A DNA stretch of 64,000 bases from Flavobacterium sp. LPB0248 (GTDB lineage Bacteria > Bacteroidota > Bacteroidia > Flavobacteriales > Flavobacteriaceae), in the NCBI RefSeq assembly GCF_013388355.1, contig NZ_CP058246.1, positions 1,240,001 to 1,304,000 of the forward strand, given 5' to 3'. The position numbers and the translations under genes were made by a program. This document shows, in pieces, positions 43,241 through 52,787 of this stretch. A model generated the notes under the pieces. The model saw nothing but the letters and a program-made list of their open reading frames with translations. It was not told where the DNA came from and did no database searches. Each line of letters opens with the position of its first letter. Position 1 is the first letter of the stretch.

Positions 43241-44139
43241 TAATCACAAAGGAAACTGACCGCTCCTAATAATGCTGCAACTTCATTGTCATTTGAAATG
43301 GAAACCTCAACTTTAAAGTCAGATTCCTGAATTATTTTATTGAATGATGATAAAAATAAATCGCTTGCATTGGCAATTTTTCCGCCAATAATAATATGAT
43401 CTGCTGTGAAGTTTCTTATCCACGGAATTACAACTGTCGCTAAGTCCTCTCCCATTCTTTCAAACACCTCAATTGCCTGCTGGTCTCCATTTTTTGCTAG
43501 ATTATAAAGTTCTAAGCCATTATTGAGATCGCTACCGCTTAAAAATTTGTAATATGATAAAAGACCTCTAACCGAAACATAATCTTCTGCTATTCCGTTT
43601 TTATAAGGCAAATTGTAAATTTCGCCATCAGCTGGAACAGAATTACCCGAACTGATTGATGTTCCTTTATCAATAAAACAAGCTCCTAATCCAGTTCCTA
43701 ATGTTACAGCCATTACTTTTTTAGAAAGATTCTCCTGTTGTTTAAAAACTTCACCTTTTCCAAAACAAACAGCGTCATTTTCAAAAAGAACTGGAAAATC
43801 TGCAGGAAAACCAAGAGTCTCCAAAAGCAATTCTCGAATGTTTAATCCGTAAAAATGTTCGTATTTAGACTGATCTTTAATCCAGCAAATTCCGTTTTTA
43901 TAATCGAATGGTCCAGGCATGCAAATTGCGATTCCTGTAATATCTTTTATATTAGAATTTTCTATTGCGGTGCTGATTACTTTTTTCCAGATACTCATAA
44001 CCTGATCTGCCGGCATATTTGAATCAAAAGATTCTTTACAAAGTGAAAAGTCAAGCACTTTCATTTCTGTTTTATCAATAACCGCAGCTGTAATATGCGT
44101 TCCTCCTATATCCAGCCCAATGGCATGTGATGTATTCAT
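43240..44139 (-). CDS. ROK family sugar kinase
   Basis: This is a 299-residue cytoplasmic sugar kinase. The ATP-binding GLDIGGTHITAAVID is at residues 8-22, GIAICMPGPFDYKNG follows, the catalytic Asp is in FENDAVCFGKGE, and VTLGTGLGACFID is the second phosphate motif. The usual ROK zinc cysteine cluster is absent. As the last gene of the mannosidase operon, 24 bp after GH125, it most likely phosphorylates released mannose (or glucose). That is inferred from context. Confidence 0.88.
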   Translation of the reverse strand: MNTSHAIGLDIGGTHITAAVIDKTEMKVLDFSLCKESFDSNMPADQVMSIWKKVISTAIENSNIKDITGIAICMPGPFDYKNGICWIKDQSKYEHFYGLNIRELLLETLGFPADFPVLFENDAVCFGKGEVFKQQENLSKKVMAVTLGTGLGACFIDKGTSISSGNSVPADGEIYNLPYKNGIAEDYVSVRGLLSYYKFLSGSDLNNGLELYNLAKNGDQQAIEVFERMGEDLATVVIPWIRNFTADHIIIGGKIANASDLFLSSFNKIIQESDFKVEVSISNDNEVAALLGAVSFLCD

Positions 44140-44163
44140 TTATGTTTATTTAGCTTTTTAGTA

Positions 44164-45627
44164 CTAGATATTTTTGTCTTTTAAAATTTGAGGATAATGA
44201 ATACTGGTGTGTACAATCATTTCGCCAAATAATGTATTCGCCCAAGCAAACCATTTACGGGTAAATTTATTCACATCGTCTTTGTGGAACGATTCGTGCA
44301 TAAATCCTGTATCAGCATTGGTTTTGATTAAATTGCTGATACAAGCTTTTATTTCTTTTTCGTCTACACTTGTAATGGCTCTCAAAACAATACTCATTGG
44401 CCAGATCGTATCTACTCCTGTGTGCGGACCACCAATACCTTCTCCTGCTTTTCCTTTGTAGAAAAACGGATTATTCTCAGACAGCACCACTTTTCGTGTA
44501 TTTAGGTACAAAGGATCATTTGGAGCAATAGCACCTAAATAAGGCAATGACAATAAAGATGGTACATTAGCGTCGTCCATCATGTGGAAACTGCCGTATC
44601 CGTTTACTTCAAAAGCAATAATTTTTCCGAATTTTGGGTGATTGATGATTCCGTGTTCATTAAGTCCTTTTTGAACTTCGTCTCTTAATTTTGTGGCTTT
44701 CGCAACCAAATCATTGTCTTTTAAAGCAGGTAAAGAGAAAATTTCAATTAAATAGCCCAATACTTCAATAGCAAACATATTACTCGGAATCAGATAACCA
44801 AACAAAGTAGAATCATCACTTGGCCTGAAAGTCGAAACAATTAATCCGCACGGTTTTACAGGATAACCATAACCGCCTAAAGGAACGCCATCTGTCGCCC
44901 AAGCCGTCTGACGCTGAAAACTATAAGGTCCTCCTTTACCATCCATTCGCTGCTGCTCTTTAAAAGTTTGCAGAATCAAAAGCATCGCTTCTTTCCATTT
45001 GGCATCAAATAAACTGATGTCTCCTGTTTCCTTCCAGTATCCGTGTGCTAATCGAACTGGGTAACACAAACTGTCAATTTCCCATTTTCTTTCATGGATT
45101 CCGGGCTGCATTTTAGTAAGGTCATTTTTCCATTCGCTTTCCTTCGTAAAATCTTTATAAAAAGCATTCGCATACGGATCTAACAGAATACATTTCGCTT
45201 GACGATTAATTACGCCTTTTACCAGTTCTGCCAGTTTCGGATCTTCTTTTACAAACGGAATATACGGCCAGATTTGCGCTGTACTGTCTCTAAGCCACAT
45301 CGCGTCAATATCTCCTGTAATTACATACGTATCTGGTTTTCCGTCAATAATTTCAAAATCGACTGTTGTATCTAATGTGTTTGGAAAACAGTTTTCGAAT
45401 ATCCATGCCAATTCTGGATTTGCAATTTGTTTTTTAATGCGTACGATAGCAGCTTCAATTGCTTTGCTTGTAAATTTTCTTTCAGCAACAGGAGGTCTTT
45501 TAGAAACAAAATCTTTTAGCGGAAACTGAAAAGTATCTGAATTAAACCCAAAAGCTTCTGTTTGAAGTGCCAATAATCCTGCTGAAAAAATGCCTGCATT
45601 TCTTATAAATTTTCTACGTGACTGCAT
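44164..45627 (-). CDS. GH125 exo-alpha-1,6-mannosidase
   Basis: This is a 487-residue glycosidase that removes alpha-1,6-linked mannose. The family (formerly DUF1237) blocks are ITGDIDAMWLRDSTAQIWPY, HERKWEIDSLCYPVRLAHGYWK, RQTAWATDGVPLGGYGYPVKPCGL and STFRPSDDSTLFGYLIPSNMFA. The N-terminus MQSRRKFIRNAGIFSAGLLA has a twin-arginine-like export signal. It starts 6 bp after the GH92 stop, so it belongs to the same operon. Activity on the alpha-1,6 arm complements the neighbouring GH92 enzymes. Confidence 0.92.
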   Translation of the reverse strand: MQSRRKFIRNAGIFSAGLLALQTEAFGFNSDTFQFPLKDFVSKRPPVAERKFTSKAIEAAIVRIKKQIANPELAWIFENCFPNTLDTTVDFEIIDGKPDTYVITGDIDAMWLRDSTAQIWPYIPFVKEDPKLAELVKGVINRQAKCILLDPYANAFYKDFTKESEWKNDLTKMQPGIHERKWEIDSLCYPVRLAHGYWKETGDISLFDAKWKEAMLLILQTFKEQQRMDGKGGPYSFQRQTAWATDGVPLGGYGYPVKPCGLIVSTFRPSDDSTLFGYLIPSNMFAIEVLGYLIEIFSLPALKDNDLVAKATKLRDEVQKGLNEHGIINHPKFGKIIAFEVNGYGSFHMMDDANVPSLLSLPYLGAIAPNDPLYLNTRKVVLSENNPFFYKGKAGEGIGGPHTGVDTIWPMSIVLRAITSVDEKEIKACISNLIKTNADTGFMHESFHKDDVNKFTRKWFAWANTLFGEMIVHTSIHYPQILKDKNI

Positions 45628-45633
45628 ATATTT

Positions 45634-47913
45634 TTATTTTGAAGTTGAATAAGAATATGGATAAGCTTCTTTTGTTGTTCCTCTTTTAAAATTAGGAGAA
45701 CTTGTCATATCAAAATTTAATTCTCCCCCTTTCAATACATCAAAATGATTGATATAATTTTTGGTATGAAGAGTATTATCCCATTTTAATTCGTTTACAT
45801 ATTTGTTGGTTTCTGAATTATTTGGTGCATTGATAATAAGCTGTTTTCCGTTTTCTAACTGTAAAGTTGTTTTCTTAAACAGAGGCGTTCCCAAAACATA
45901 TTCTTCTGTTCCTGGACAAACTGGATAAAATCCCATGGCTGAGAAAATATACCATGCAGAAGTTTGTCCATTATCTTCATCTCCGCAATAACCGTCTGGA
46001 GTTGGTTTGTACAAACGGTTCATGACTTCTCTTGACCAGTATTGTGTTTTCCAAGGTTCTCCTGCGTAATTGTATAAATAAATCATGTGCTGAATTGGCT
46101 GGTTTCCATGCGCGTATTGTCCCATATTCATAATCTGCATTTCGCGGATTTCGTGAATAACAGCTCCATAATAACTATCGTCAAAAATTGGAGGTGTGGT
46201 AAATACTGCATCTAATTTTGCTGTGAAATTTTTCTCTCCGCCCATTAAATCAATCAAGCCTTGAATGTCGTGAAAAACACTCCAGCTATAATGCCAGCTG
46301 TTTCCTTCGGTAAAAGCATCTCCCCATTTAAACGGATTAAAATTGGCTGGAAAACTGCCGTCTTTATTTCGTCCGCTCATTAATCCTACTGACGGATTGT
46401 AGAGCTTTTTGTAATTCAGCATTCGTTTCTCATACAAGCTGATTTCTTTTTTCGGACGATTTAATGCTTTTGCCAATTTCCAAATCGTAAAATCATCATA
46501 AGCATATTCTAAAGTTCGCGCTGCATTTTCGTTGATATTTACATCGTAAGGAACATATCCTAAAGTATTGTAATATTGAACTCCCTTTCTTCCCACAGCA
46601 TCCATAGGCCCTTCATTATTAGCTCCATGCAATAAAGCTTCGTATAAAGTATTGATATCGTAACCGCGTAATCCTTTCATATAAGCATCAGAAACTACAG
46701 AAGCAGAATTATTTCCAACCATCACATTTCTAAAACCTGGACTTGACCATTCTGGCAGAAATCCGCGTTCTTTATAATCGTTGATTAATCCCTCCTGCAT
46801 TTCTTTATTTATAGAAGGATAAACCAGATTCAGCAAAGGATATAAGGCACGGAAAGTATCCCAAAATCCAGTTCCTGCGTACATGTATCCCGGAAGAATT
46901 TTTCCGTTGTATGGACTGTAGTGTACAATTTTTCCATCTTTATCAATTTCATATTGTTTCTGAGGAAAACAGACCGTACGGTACAAACAAGAATAAAAAG
47001 TCTTTAACTGATCTGCATTATTATCTTCTACAGTAATTTTCCCTAGAACTTTATTCCATTCCGCTTTCGATTGCGCAACCGTTTCTTCGAAAGTCGATGC
47101 GCCTAATTCGTTTTTCAGATTCAATTCGGCCTGCTCCTGACTTATAAAAGAAGATGCCACTCTAACATTTACTTTTTCTCCTTTTTTGGTTTGAAACCCA
47201 ACCACAGCACCGACATGATTTCCTTCTGCCTCTAATTTATCAGCAGTTAAAACTTTATCAATCCAAGTTGAATTGGTTAAGAACTTCTTGTCAAAAATCA
47301 TCACAAAATAGTTCTTGAAATTTTGAGGAACTCCCCCACTGTTGCGAGTTGTATAGCCGACTATTTTATTTTCTGAAGGAATTATTTTGATATAAGAACC
47401 TTTATCAAAAGCGTCGATTACAATAGAAGATTTTTCATTTTCTGGAAATGTAATCTGAAAATGCGCTGCTCTTTCTGTTGTCGTAATTTCGGTTGTAACA
47501 TCATGATCAGCCAAATAAACGCTGTAATAATACGGTTTTGAAACCTCAGCTTTATGGCTGAACCAGCTCGAGCGTTCGTCTTCGGCGAAAGCCAATTTCC
47601 CTGTAACTGGCATAATCGAAAACTGACCATAATCGTTCATCCAAGGCGATGGCTGATGCGTCTGTTTAAATCCTCTGATTTTTTCTGCGGTATAAGTGTA
47701 TGCCCACCCGTCGCCCATTTTTCCAGTTTGAGGCGTCCAGAAATTCATTCCCCAAGGTCTGCAGATTGCGGGATACGTATTTCCGTTGGAAAGATTATGC
47801 AAAGACTGCGTTCCCATTAACGGGTTTACATATTCTACAGGTTCTTTAACTTGCGCATTTATAGAAATACAGCAGTGTATTAATCCAAAAAAAATTAAAC
47901 TTTTTATTTTCAT
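45634..47913 (-). CDS. GH92 alpha-mannosidase, copy 1
   Basis: This is a 759-residue exo-acting, calcium-dependent alpha-mannosidase. The signal MKIKSLIFFGLIHCCISINA is followed by the family start EYVNPLMGTQS. Later blocks are GTGFWDTFRALYPLL, GNSWHYSWSVFHDIQGL, YAHGNQPIQHMIYLYNYAG and the catalytic GDEDNGQTSAWYIFSAMGF (Asp general base). It differs strongly in sequence from copy 2, so the two probably have different linkage preference. It is separated from copy 2 by 95 bp that carry a small inverted repeat. Confidence 0.93.
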   Translation of the reverse strand: MKIKSLIFFGLIHCCISINAQVKEPVEYVNPLMGTQSLHNLSNGNTYPAICRPWGMNFWTPQTGKMGDGWAYTYTAEKIRGFKQTHQPSPWMNDYGQFSIMPVTGKLAFAEDERSSWFSHKAEVSKPYYYSVYLADHDVTTEITTTERAAHFQITFPENEKSSIVIDAFDKGSYIKIIPSENKIVGYTTRNSGGVPQNFKNYFVMIFDKKFLTNSTWIDKVLTADKLEAEGNHVGAVVGFQTKKGEKVNVRVASSFISQEQAELNLKNELGASTFEETVAQSKAEWNKVLGKITVEDNNADQLKTFYSCLYRTVCFPQKQYEIDKDGKIVHYSPYNGKILPGYMYAGTGFWDTFRALYPLLNLVYPSINKEMQEGLINDYKERGFLPEWSSPGFRNVMVGNNSASVVSDAYMKGLRGYDINTLYEALLHGANNEGPMDAVGRKGVQYYNTLGYVPYDVNINENAARTLEYAYDDFTIWKLAKALNRPKKEISLYEKRMLNYKKLYNPSVGLMSGRNKDGSFPANFNPFKWGDAFTEGNSWHYSWSVFHDIQGLIDLMGGEKNFTAKLDAVFTTPPIFDDSYYGAVIHEIREMQIMNMGQYAHGNQPIQHMIYLYNYAGEPWKTQYWSREVMNRLYKPTPDGYCGDEDNGQTSAWYIFSAMGFYPVCPGTEEYVLGTPLFKKTTLQLENGKQLIINAPNNSETNKYVNELKWDNTLHTKNYINHFDVLKGGELNFDMTSSPNFKRGTTKEAYPYSYSTSK

Positions 47914-47940
47914 ATTCTTGTGAATTGTGTTTTGTGAAAT

Positions 47941-47996
47941 GCGAGATGTAAAATGTGACCTGTCTAATTGCGCTTTGCATTTTACATCTCACATTT
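47941..47996. repeat. small inverted repeat between the two GH92 genes
   Basis: GCGAGATGTAAAATGTGACC is answered by GCATTTTACATCTCACATTT. It fills the gap between the GH92 genes and may attenuate transcription. Confidence 0.6.
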
Positions 47997-48008
47997 TACT
48001 TTTCACTA

Positions 48009-50270
48009 CTAAAGCGGTCTATCTTCTTTTTTTACTCCAAATGTTTGCGAAGGCTTGCTTCCCATATATAATTTCAATTCTCCACCTTTTACAATCATTT
48101 CTTGCGTGATATATGATTTTGTATAAGGCTTTCCGTTATATTCTGCTTTTTGAATATAGATATTTGAAGCGCTGTTGTTAACTGCATTTATCGTAAATGA
48201 AATCCCTTTTTTATGATGAATTACAGCATTATTTACCAACGGACTTCCTAAAACATAAATCCCGTTTGCAGGATTAACCGAATAGAATCCCATAGAAGAT
48301 AAAACGTACCAAGCCGACATTTGCCCTAAATCTTCATTACCGCACAATCCATCAGGTTTTGTTGAGTAGAATTTCTCATCGATTTCTCTAATTAATTTGG
48401 CTGTTTTCCAAGGCTGTCCGACATAAGCATATAAATACGGAATATGATGATTGGGCTCATTTCCGTGAGCGTACTGTCCTATTAAACCGCTGATGTCTGG
48501 CGAAACATCTTCTCCTTCTACTTTGTCAGTCAGCAGGAAAAGCGAATCCAGTTTTGCGATAAATTTCTCTTCGCTTCCAAACAAATCAATTAAACCGTAC
48601 GGATCCTGCGGCACCAGCCAAGTGTACTGCCATGCATTTCCTTCCACATAATCATCTTTGCGATGCGCTGATGAAAGCGGATTAAATGGTGTTCTCCAAT
48701 TTCCATTTGCCAATTTACCACGCATAAAAGTGGTTTCTTTATCAAAATACAGTTTGTATAAATTGGCTCTTTTGGTGAAATAATAATTATCGTCTGTTTG
48801 GTTTAACGCTTTTGCCATTAAGGCGATGCAATAATCATCTATGGCATATTCTAAAGCGTTTCCAACAGATTCTAATAGTTTATCAGCAGGAATATATTCG
48901 AGTTTTTGAACATAATCCATTCCGTCACGCGTTTGCATGGCCGTTTTTTTAATGGCTTCGTACGCTAAATTGACATCATAACCACGATATCCTTTTAAAT
49001 AAGCATCAACAATAACGGCTATAGAATGGTTTCCGTTCATCGTATTGGTTTCATTGCCCATTAAGTGCCAAACTGGTAATCTGCCTTGCTGCTGATAAAT
49101 CGCTAAAAACGATTTTACAATATCATTGATTTTTTCAGGCTGCGTAATGGTATATAATGGATGTAATCCGCGGTAAGTATCCCATAGCGAAAAAGTAGTG
49201 TAATTGGTAAAATTGGCTTTTTCGTAGACTTTTTTGTCTGTTCCCAGGTAATCTCCGTTGACATCATTAAAAATGGAAGGTGCAAACATGGTGTGATACA
49301 ATGAAGTGTAGAAAACTTTCATTGTTTTTTCGTCTGCTTTTATTTGAACTTTATTTAATTCTTTGTTCCATTTTGAATCTGCTAATTTTACAATCGTTTC
49401 AAAATCCCAATTCGGAATTTCTGCTTTTATATTGGCTGATGCATTTTCTGTACTAACTGGAGAAATCCCAACTTTTACCAGAATCTGTTTATTTTTTAAG
49501 GTTTTAAAATCTAAAACAGCTTTTATTTTCAAGCCTTCTCCTTCTGTTCCTTTAACTACGGCTGTACTGTCATAAACCATCATATTTGTAATAGGCTCAG
49601 AGAATTCCATTGCGAAATAAATACGTTGATCTGCTGCCCAACCTGCCGAATAACGGTAACCTTCTATTTTAGTTTCACTTATTTTTTTAATGAACGTTTT
49701 TACTGGTCTGTCCCAGCCAATTCCATCAGCTAGATCAATTAAAATGTGTGAATCGTTTGTGTTCTCAAAAGTATATTTATGAAAACCGACCCTTTCGCTG
49801 GCTGTTAATTCGGCTTTAACTTTATATTTATCTAATAAAACGCTGTAATATCCTGGTTTTACGACTTCGTTTTTATGAGAGAAATACGAACCGCAACCGT
49901 TTACCATATCTTCTTTTGTTCCTTTGGTCAAACCGACTTTTCCACTGACAGGAAGCACCAGAATATCATTTAAATCGCCAATTCCTGTTCCGCTTAAATG
50001 CATGTGTGTGAAGCCTAAAATGGTATTGCTGGCATAGTTGTAACCGCTGCACCAATCCCAGCCTTCAAAAATATTTACTGGCCCCAACTGTACCGCTCCA
50101 AAAGGAACATTTGCGCCCACAAATACGTGACCATGACCTGCTGAACCAATAAGTGGATCTACATATTGCGTATAATTTACTTCTGCTTGTTTTGCCTTTT
50201 TTTGCTGTGAAATTATCGGATTGGCAAAAAGTAAACTCAAAGCCAAAAAACCGCTAAATAGTATTCTCAT
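48009..50270 (-). CDS. GH92 alpha-mannosidase, copy 2
   Basis: This is a 753-residue GH92 enzyme with signal MRILFSGFLALSLLFANPII. Family blocks are YVDPLIGSAGHGHVFVGANVPFG, SGYNYASNTILGFTHMHLSGTG, SLWDTYRGLHPLY, GNAWQYTWLVPQDPYGLIDL, YAHGNEPNHHIPYLYAY and GNEDLGQMSAWYVLSSMGF. The early part resembles GH92 enzymes acting on alpha-1,2 or alpha-1,3 linkages, but linkage cannot be fixed by eye. A 92-bp gap containing a family F repeat separates it from the GH2 gene. Confidence 0.93.
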   Translation of the reverse strand: MRILFSGFLALSLLFANPIISQQKKAKQAEVNYTQYVDPLIGSAGHGHVFVGANVPFGAVQLGPVNIFEGWDWCSGYNYASNTILGFTHMHLSGTGIGDLNDILVLPVSGKVGLTKGTKEDMVNGCGSYFSHKNEVVKPGYYSVLLDKYKVKAELTASERVGFHKYTFENTNDSHILIDLADGIGWDRPVKTFIKKISETKIEGYRYSAGWAADQRIYFAMEFSEPITNMMVYDSTAVVKGTEGEGLKIKAVLDFKTLKNKQILVKVGISPVSTENASANIKAEIPNWDFETIVKLADSKWNKELNKVQIKADEKTMKVFYTSLYHTMFAPSIFNDVNGDYLGTDKKVYEKANFTNYTTFSLWDTYRGLHPLYTITQPEKINDIVKSFLAIYQQQGRLPVWHLMGNETNTMNGNHSIAVIVDAYLKGYRGYDVNLAYEAIKKTAMQTRDGMDYVQKLEYIPADKLLESVGNALEYAIDDYCIALMAKALNQTDDNYYFTKRANLYKLYFDKETTFMRGKLANGNWRTPFNPLSSAHRKDDYVEGNAWQYTWLVPQDPYGLIDLFGSEEKFIAKLDSLFLLTDKVEGEDVSPDISGLIGQYAHGNEPNHHIPYLYAYVGQPWKTAKLIREIDEKFYSTKPDGLCGNEDLGQMSAWYVLSSMGFYSVNPANGIYVLGSPLVNNAVIHHKKGISFTINAVNNSASNIYIQKAEYNGKPYTKSYITQEMIVKGGELKLYMGSKPSQTFGVKKEDRPL

Positions 50271-50293
50271 ATATTTTTATTTTTTAATCTGTT

Positions 50294-50338
50294 TGTTAGA
50301 GGCAATGTAATGCGTCTCTACGAAAAACCTTTTTCCCT
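50294..50338. repeat. interspersed repeat (family F), copy 2
   Basis: GTTAGAGGCAATGTAATGCG followed by TCTCTACGAAAAACCTTT matches the copy at 10214-10258. It lies between the GH2 and GH92 genes. Confidence 0.65.
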
Positions 50339-50362
50339 TTGTATCTTTGTTACTTCGAACCT

Positions 50363-52354
50363 CTACTCGTATCTCTTTAAAACCTCAAACAAAGAATAAA
50401 TCTTAATCTCAGGTTTCGCAATTTTCCCTTCAAACGAAATTGTTTTTTCTTCTCCTGCTTTTAAATCAAAATAATTATCGCTCCATTTTCCATTATAGTC
50501 TTTCATCGAGATACAAACGTATTTTGCCATTTTCTGAGCTTTTATAATTACGCTATTTCCTTTTATTTCCCAGCTGATTTTTGGATCTTCTAATGCCAGA
50601 TCTTTTGGATGTCTAAAATCAGTTTCTGGTTTTATGTCATCTCTGTAGGCTTCTTTTATAGCGTACCAAGCGGCTTTGGGCTGTCGGTTATTGTAATCGG
50701 TAATACTCCAGCTTGCTACGGGCCAGCAGTCGTTTAATTGCCAGACTAGAGTTCCCATATTATAAGGCGCTTTCGAACGATGAATTCCAACGATATTTTT
50801 TATAGAATAATAATGCAGACACTGACTCAAGTATGCATAATCTTCCAAATTCATCTTTTTTATTTTTGATGGATCGATGAAATACTTACCAAGATAGGTA
50901 TCTAATTTTTCAAAACCTTTGCCCGCTTTTAAATGTGCTTTTAGTATATCTGAATATAAATTTCGGTCTTCTGGTGAAGTAAAACCTTCAATTGAATTAT
51001 AATTTGGTAAAGACAGCATTCCGTATTCGCTCACAAATCTTCCTGTTTTTTTCTGAACGGCTTCAATATCTTCCAATCCCCACCAAATTCCCCAATAGTG
51101 GCTGTCTCCTTCAGTAATGCTTTTAGCTTTAGACCAATGGTATAATGGCGAAGAACTTAAATACGGACGTTTATCATCAACTTCTTTTATCCATTTCGGG
51201 ATACTGTCATGAAACAAACGCGTATAATCTTTCCACAAACGAGTTGAATCTTGTTTTGAAATTTTAAAACTTTTCATCCAACCCCAGTTTTTAAAGGCTT
51301 CATCAGATTCATTATTGCCGCACCACAAAACAATGCTCGGATGATGGCGCAATCTTTTTACCTGATACTGAACTTCTTTTTTTACATTATCAAAAAAAGC
51401 GTCATCTCCAGGAACCATTGTGCCTGCAAACATAAAATCCTGCCAGACATTTATTCCGTATTTATCGCATAAATCATAGAAATAATCGTCTTCATAAATA
51501 CCTCCACCCCAAACGCGAAGCATGTTCATGTTGGCTTCTTTCGCAGATAAAACTATTTTTTCATATTCTTTTTTGGTTACTCTCGAAAGAAAAGCGTCTG
51601 ATGGAATGTAATTGGCTCCTTTCATATAAACTGGTTTTCCGTCAATTTTAAAATAGAAAGATCTGCCCAAACTATCTGGCTCTTGTATCAATTCAATTTT
51701 TCGATTTAACACATACGGTTTTTCAGGTTCTTTTTCATCGTAAGCTTCAAATCTCGGCGTTTTCCATATTCCGCATGTTGTGAATTTTGGTCCCCAATCC
51801 CAGCCAAAATGGTATTGTGCTTTACGTACATAAGCACGGGGATTGTCTGGAATTACAAATGGATAATCTTTTTTAGCCAGCGAATCAACTACATTTTGAG
51901 CCGATTGAAATACGATTCGCAAATCGTTATTTCCTGATTTCAAGACTTTTTTAACGTCAACTCTCCATTGACGGAACATATTATCGGCTTTTAAAACTAA
52001 TTGATTGTTTAAGTAAACTGATGCATAAGTATCTAATCCGTCAAAAACTAGTTCTGTGTTTTTCTTTTTCAGCATATTTGCGGTAACCTGAAAAACAGTT
52101 TTGTATTCCCAGTTTTTACGTTCGATCCATTGCAGTTTTTTCTCATTATCTCTGTAAAATGGATCTGGTATTAATTTACTGTTTAGCAAATCGGTGTGAA
52201 TTTCTCCCGGAACGCTGGCCGAATACCATTTTTTTGTTTTTTCTTCACGATACGTCCAATTGCTTTTTAGATCAATTTTCTGCGAAAAGGCGATTGATGT
52301 AAAACCTGTCAGAAATAAGGACATTATCCAATGAAGTTGTTTTTGATAATTCAT
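50363..52354 (-). CDS. GH2 beta-mannosidase lacking two beta-sandwich domains
   Basis: This 663-residue enzyme should release beta-linked mannose, such as that in the N-glycan core. Signal at residues 1-25. Sugar-binding domain about 27-205. The TIM barrel then starts near 230 with YFKIDGKPVYMKGANYIPSDAF. Acid/base E349 is in WCGNNESDEAF and nucleophile E443 is in FVSEYGML. Full-length relatives are about 860 residues, with an Ig-like domain between the first domain and the barrel; here the chain passes from RFEAYDEKEP directly to NRKIELIQEPDS (residues 202-228). A second shortcut (KEAYRDDIKPETDFRHPKDLAL, residues 567-588) removes the domain after the barrel. Both shortcuts are in frame at domain borders. 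Confidence 0.88.
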   Translation of the reverse strand: MNYQKQLHWIMSLFLTGFTSIAFSQKIDLKSNWTYREEKTKKWYSASVPGEIHTDLLNSKLIPDPFYRDNEKKLQWIERKNWEYKTVFQVTANMLKKKNTELVFDGLDTYASVYLNNQLVLKADNMFRQWRVDVKKVLKSGNNDLRIVFQSAQNVVDSLAKKDYPFVIPDNPRAYVRKAQYHFGWDWGPKFTTCGIWKTPRFEAYDEKEPEKPYVLNRKIELIQEPDSLGRSFYFKIDGKPVYMKGANYIPSDAFLSRVTKKEYEKIVLSAKEANMNMLRVWGGGIYEDDYFYDLCDKYGINVWQDFMFAGTMVPGDDAFFDNVKKEVQYQVKRLRHHPSIVLWCGNNESDEAFKNWGWMKSFKISKQDSTRLWKDYTRLFHDSIPKWIKEVDDKRPYLSSSPLYHWSKAKSITEGDSHYWGIWWGLEDIEAVQKKTGRFVSEYGMLSLPNYNSIEGFTSPEDRNLYSDILKAHLKAGKGFEKLDTYLGKYFIDPSKIKKMNLEDYAYLSQCLHYYSIKNIVGIHRSKAPYNMGTLVWQLNDCWPVASWSITDYNNRQPKAAWYAIKEAYRDDIKPETDFRHPKDLALEDPKISWEIKGNSVIIKAQKMAKYVCISMKDYNGKWSDNYFDLKAGEEKTISFEGKIAKPEIKIYSLFEVLKRYE

Positions 52355-52787
52355 TTTACTGAGTAATTATTAATACCTTTTAAAATTACTAAAAAAGGCA
52401 GGTAATTTGGCAGTTTAGAGAAGGAAACAACTGACCGCTTTATTCCTTCTCTTTAGAATTTATTCTTTGTTAGTAACTCTAAAATACAACTAGAAATATC
52501 TTCTTTACCACTGCCTTATGCTTTATTTTGATTTTGATATGGATTGTTTTTAAACTCAAATAACTGAAATAAACTTTAAGTATATTATTTTGAAATTTTA
52601 AAATACAGAATATAAAATCCATCTTTTTCAGCAGAACCAAATTTGTTTTATGCGAAAAAAAGGGTATTTGAATCTATAAAATAACTTTTCAAATATTTAC
52701 TTCTCAGATCAATCAATTACAGATTTTAAAAATAAGCCGGGTATGCTCATTACCCGACTTATCTTAACTAACCAACCAATTTAAAAA
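52355..52787. other. intergenic region between susD and the GH2 gene
   Basis: This 433-bp AT-rich spacer contains the susCD terminator at its right end (52731-52765). No gene and no copy of the LacI-type palindrome are seen. A promoter for the glycosidase genes is expected here but cannot be assigned. Confidence 0.6.
52731..52765 (-). terminator. terminator after susD
   Basis: ATAAGCCGGGTA and TACCCGACTTAT form a 12-bp stem with one G-U pair on the minus-strand RNA and a T-rich tail. It separates susCD from the glycosidase genes. Confidence 0.8.
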
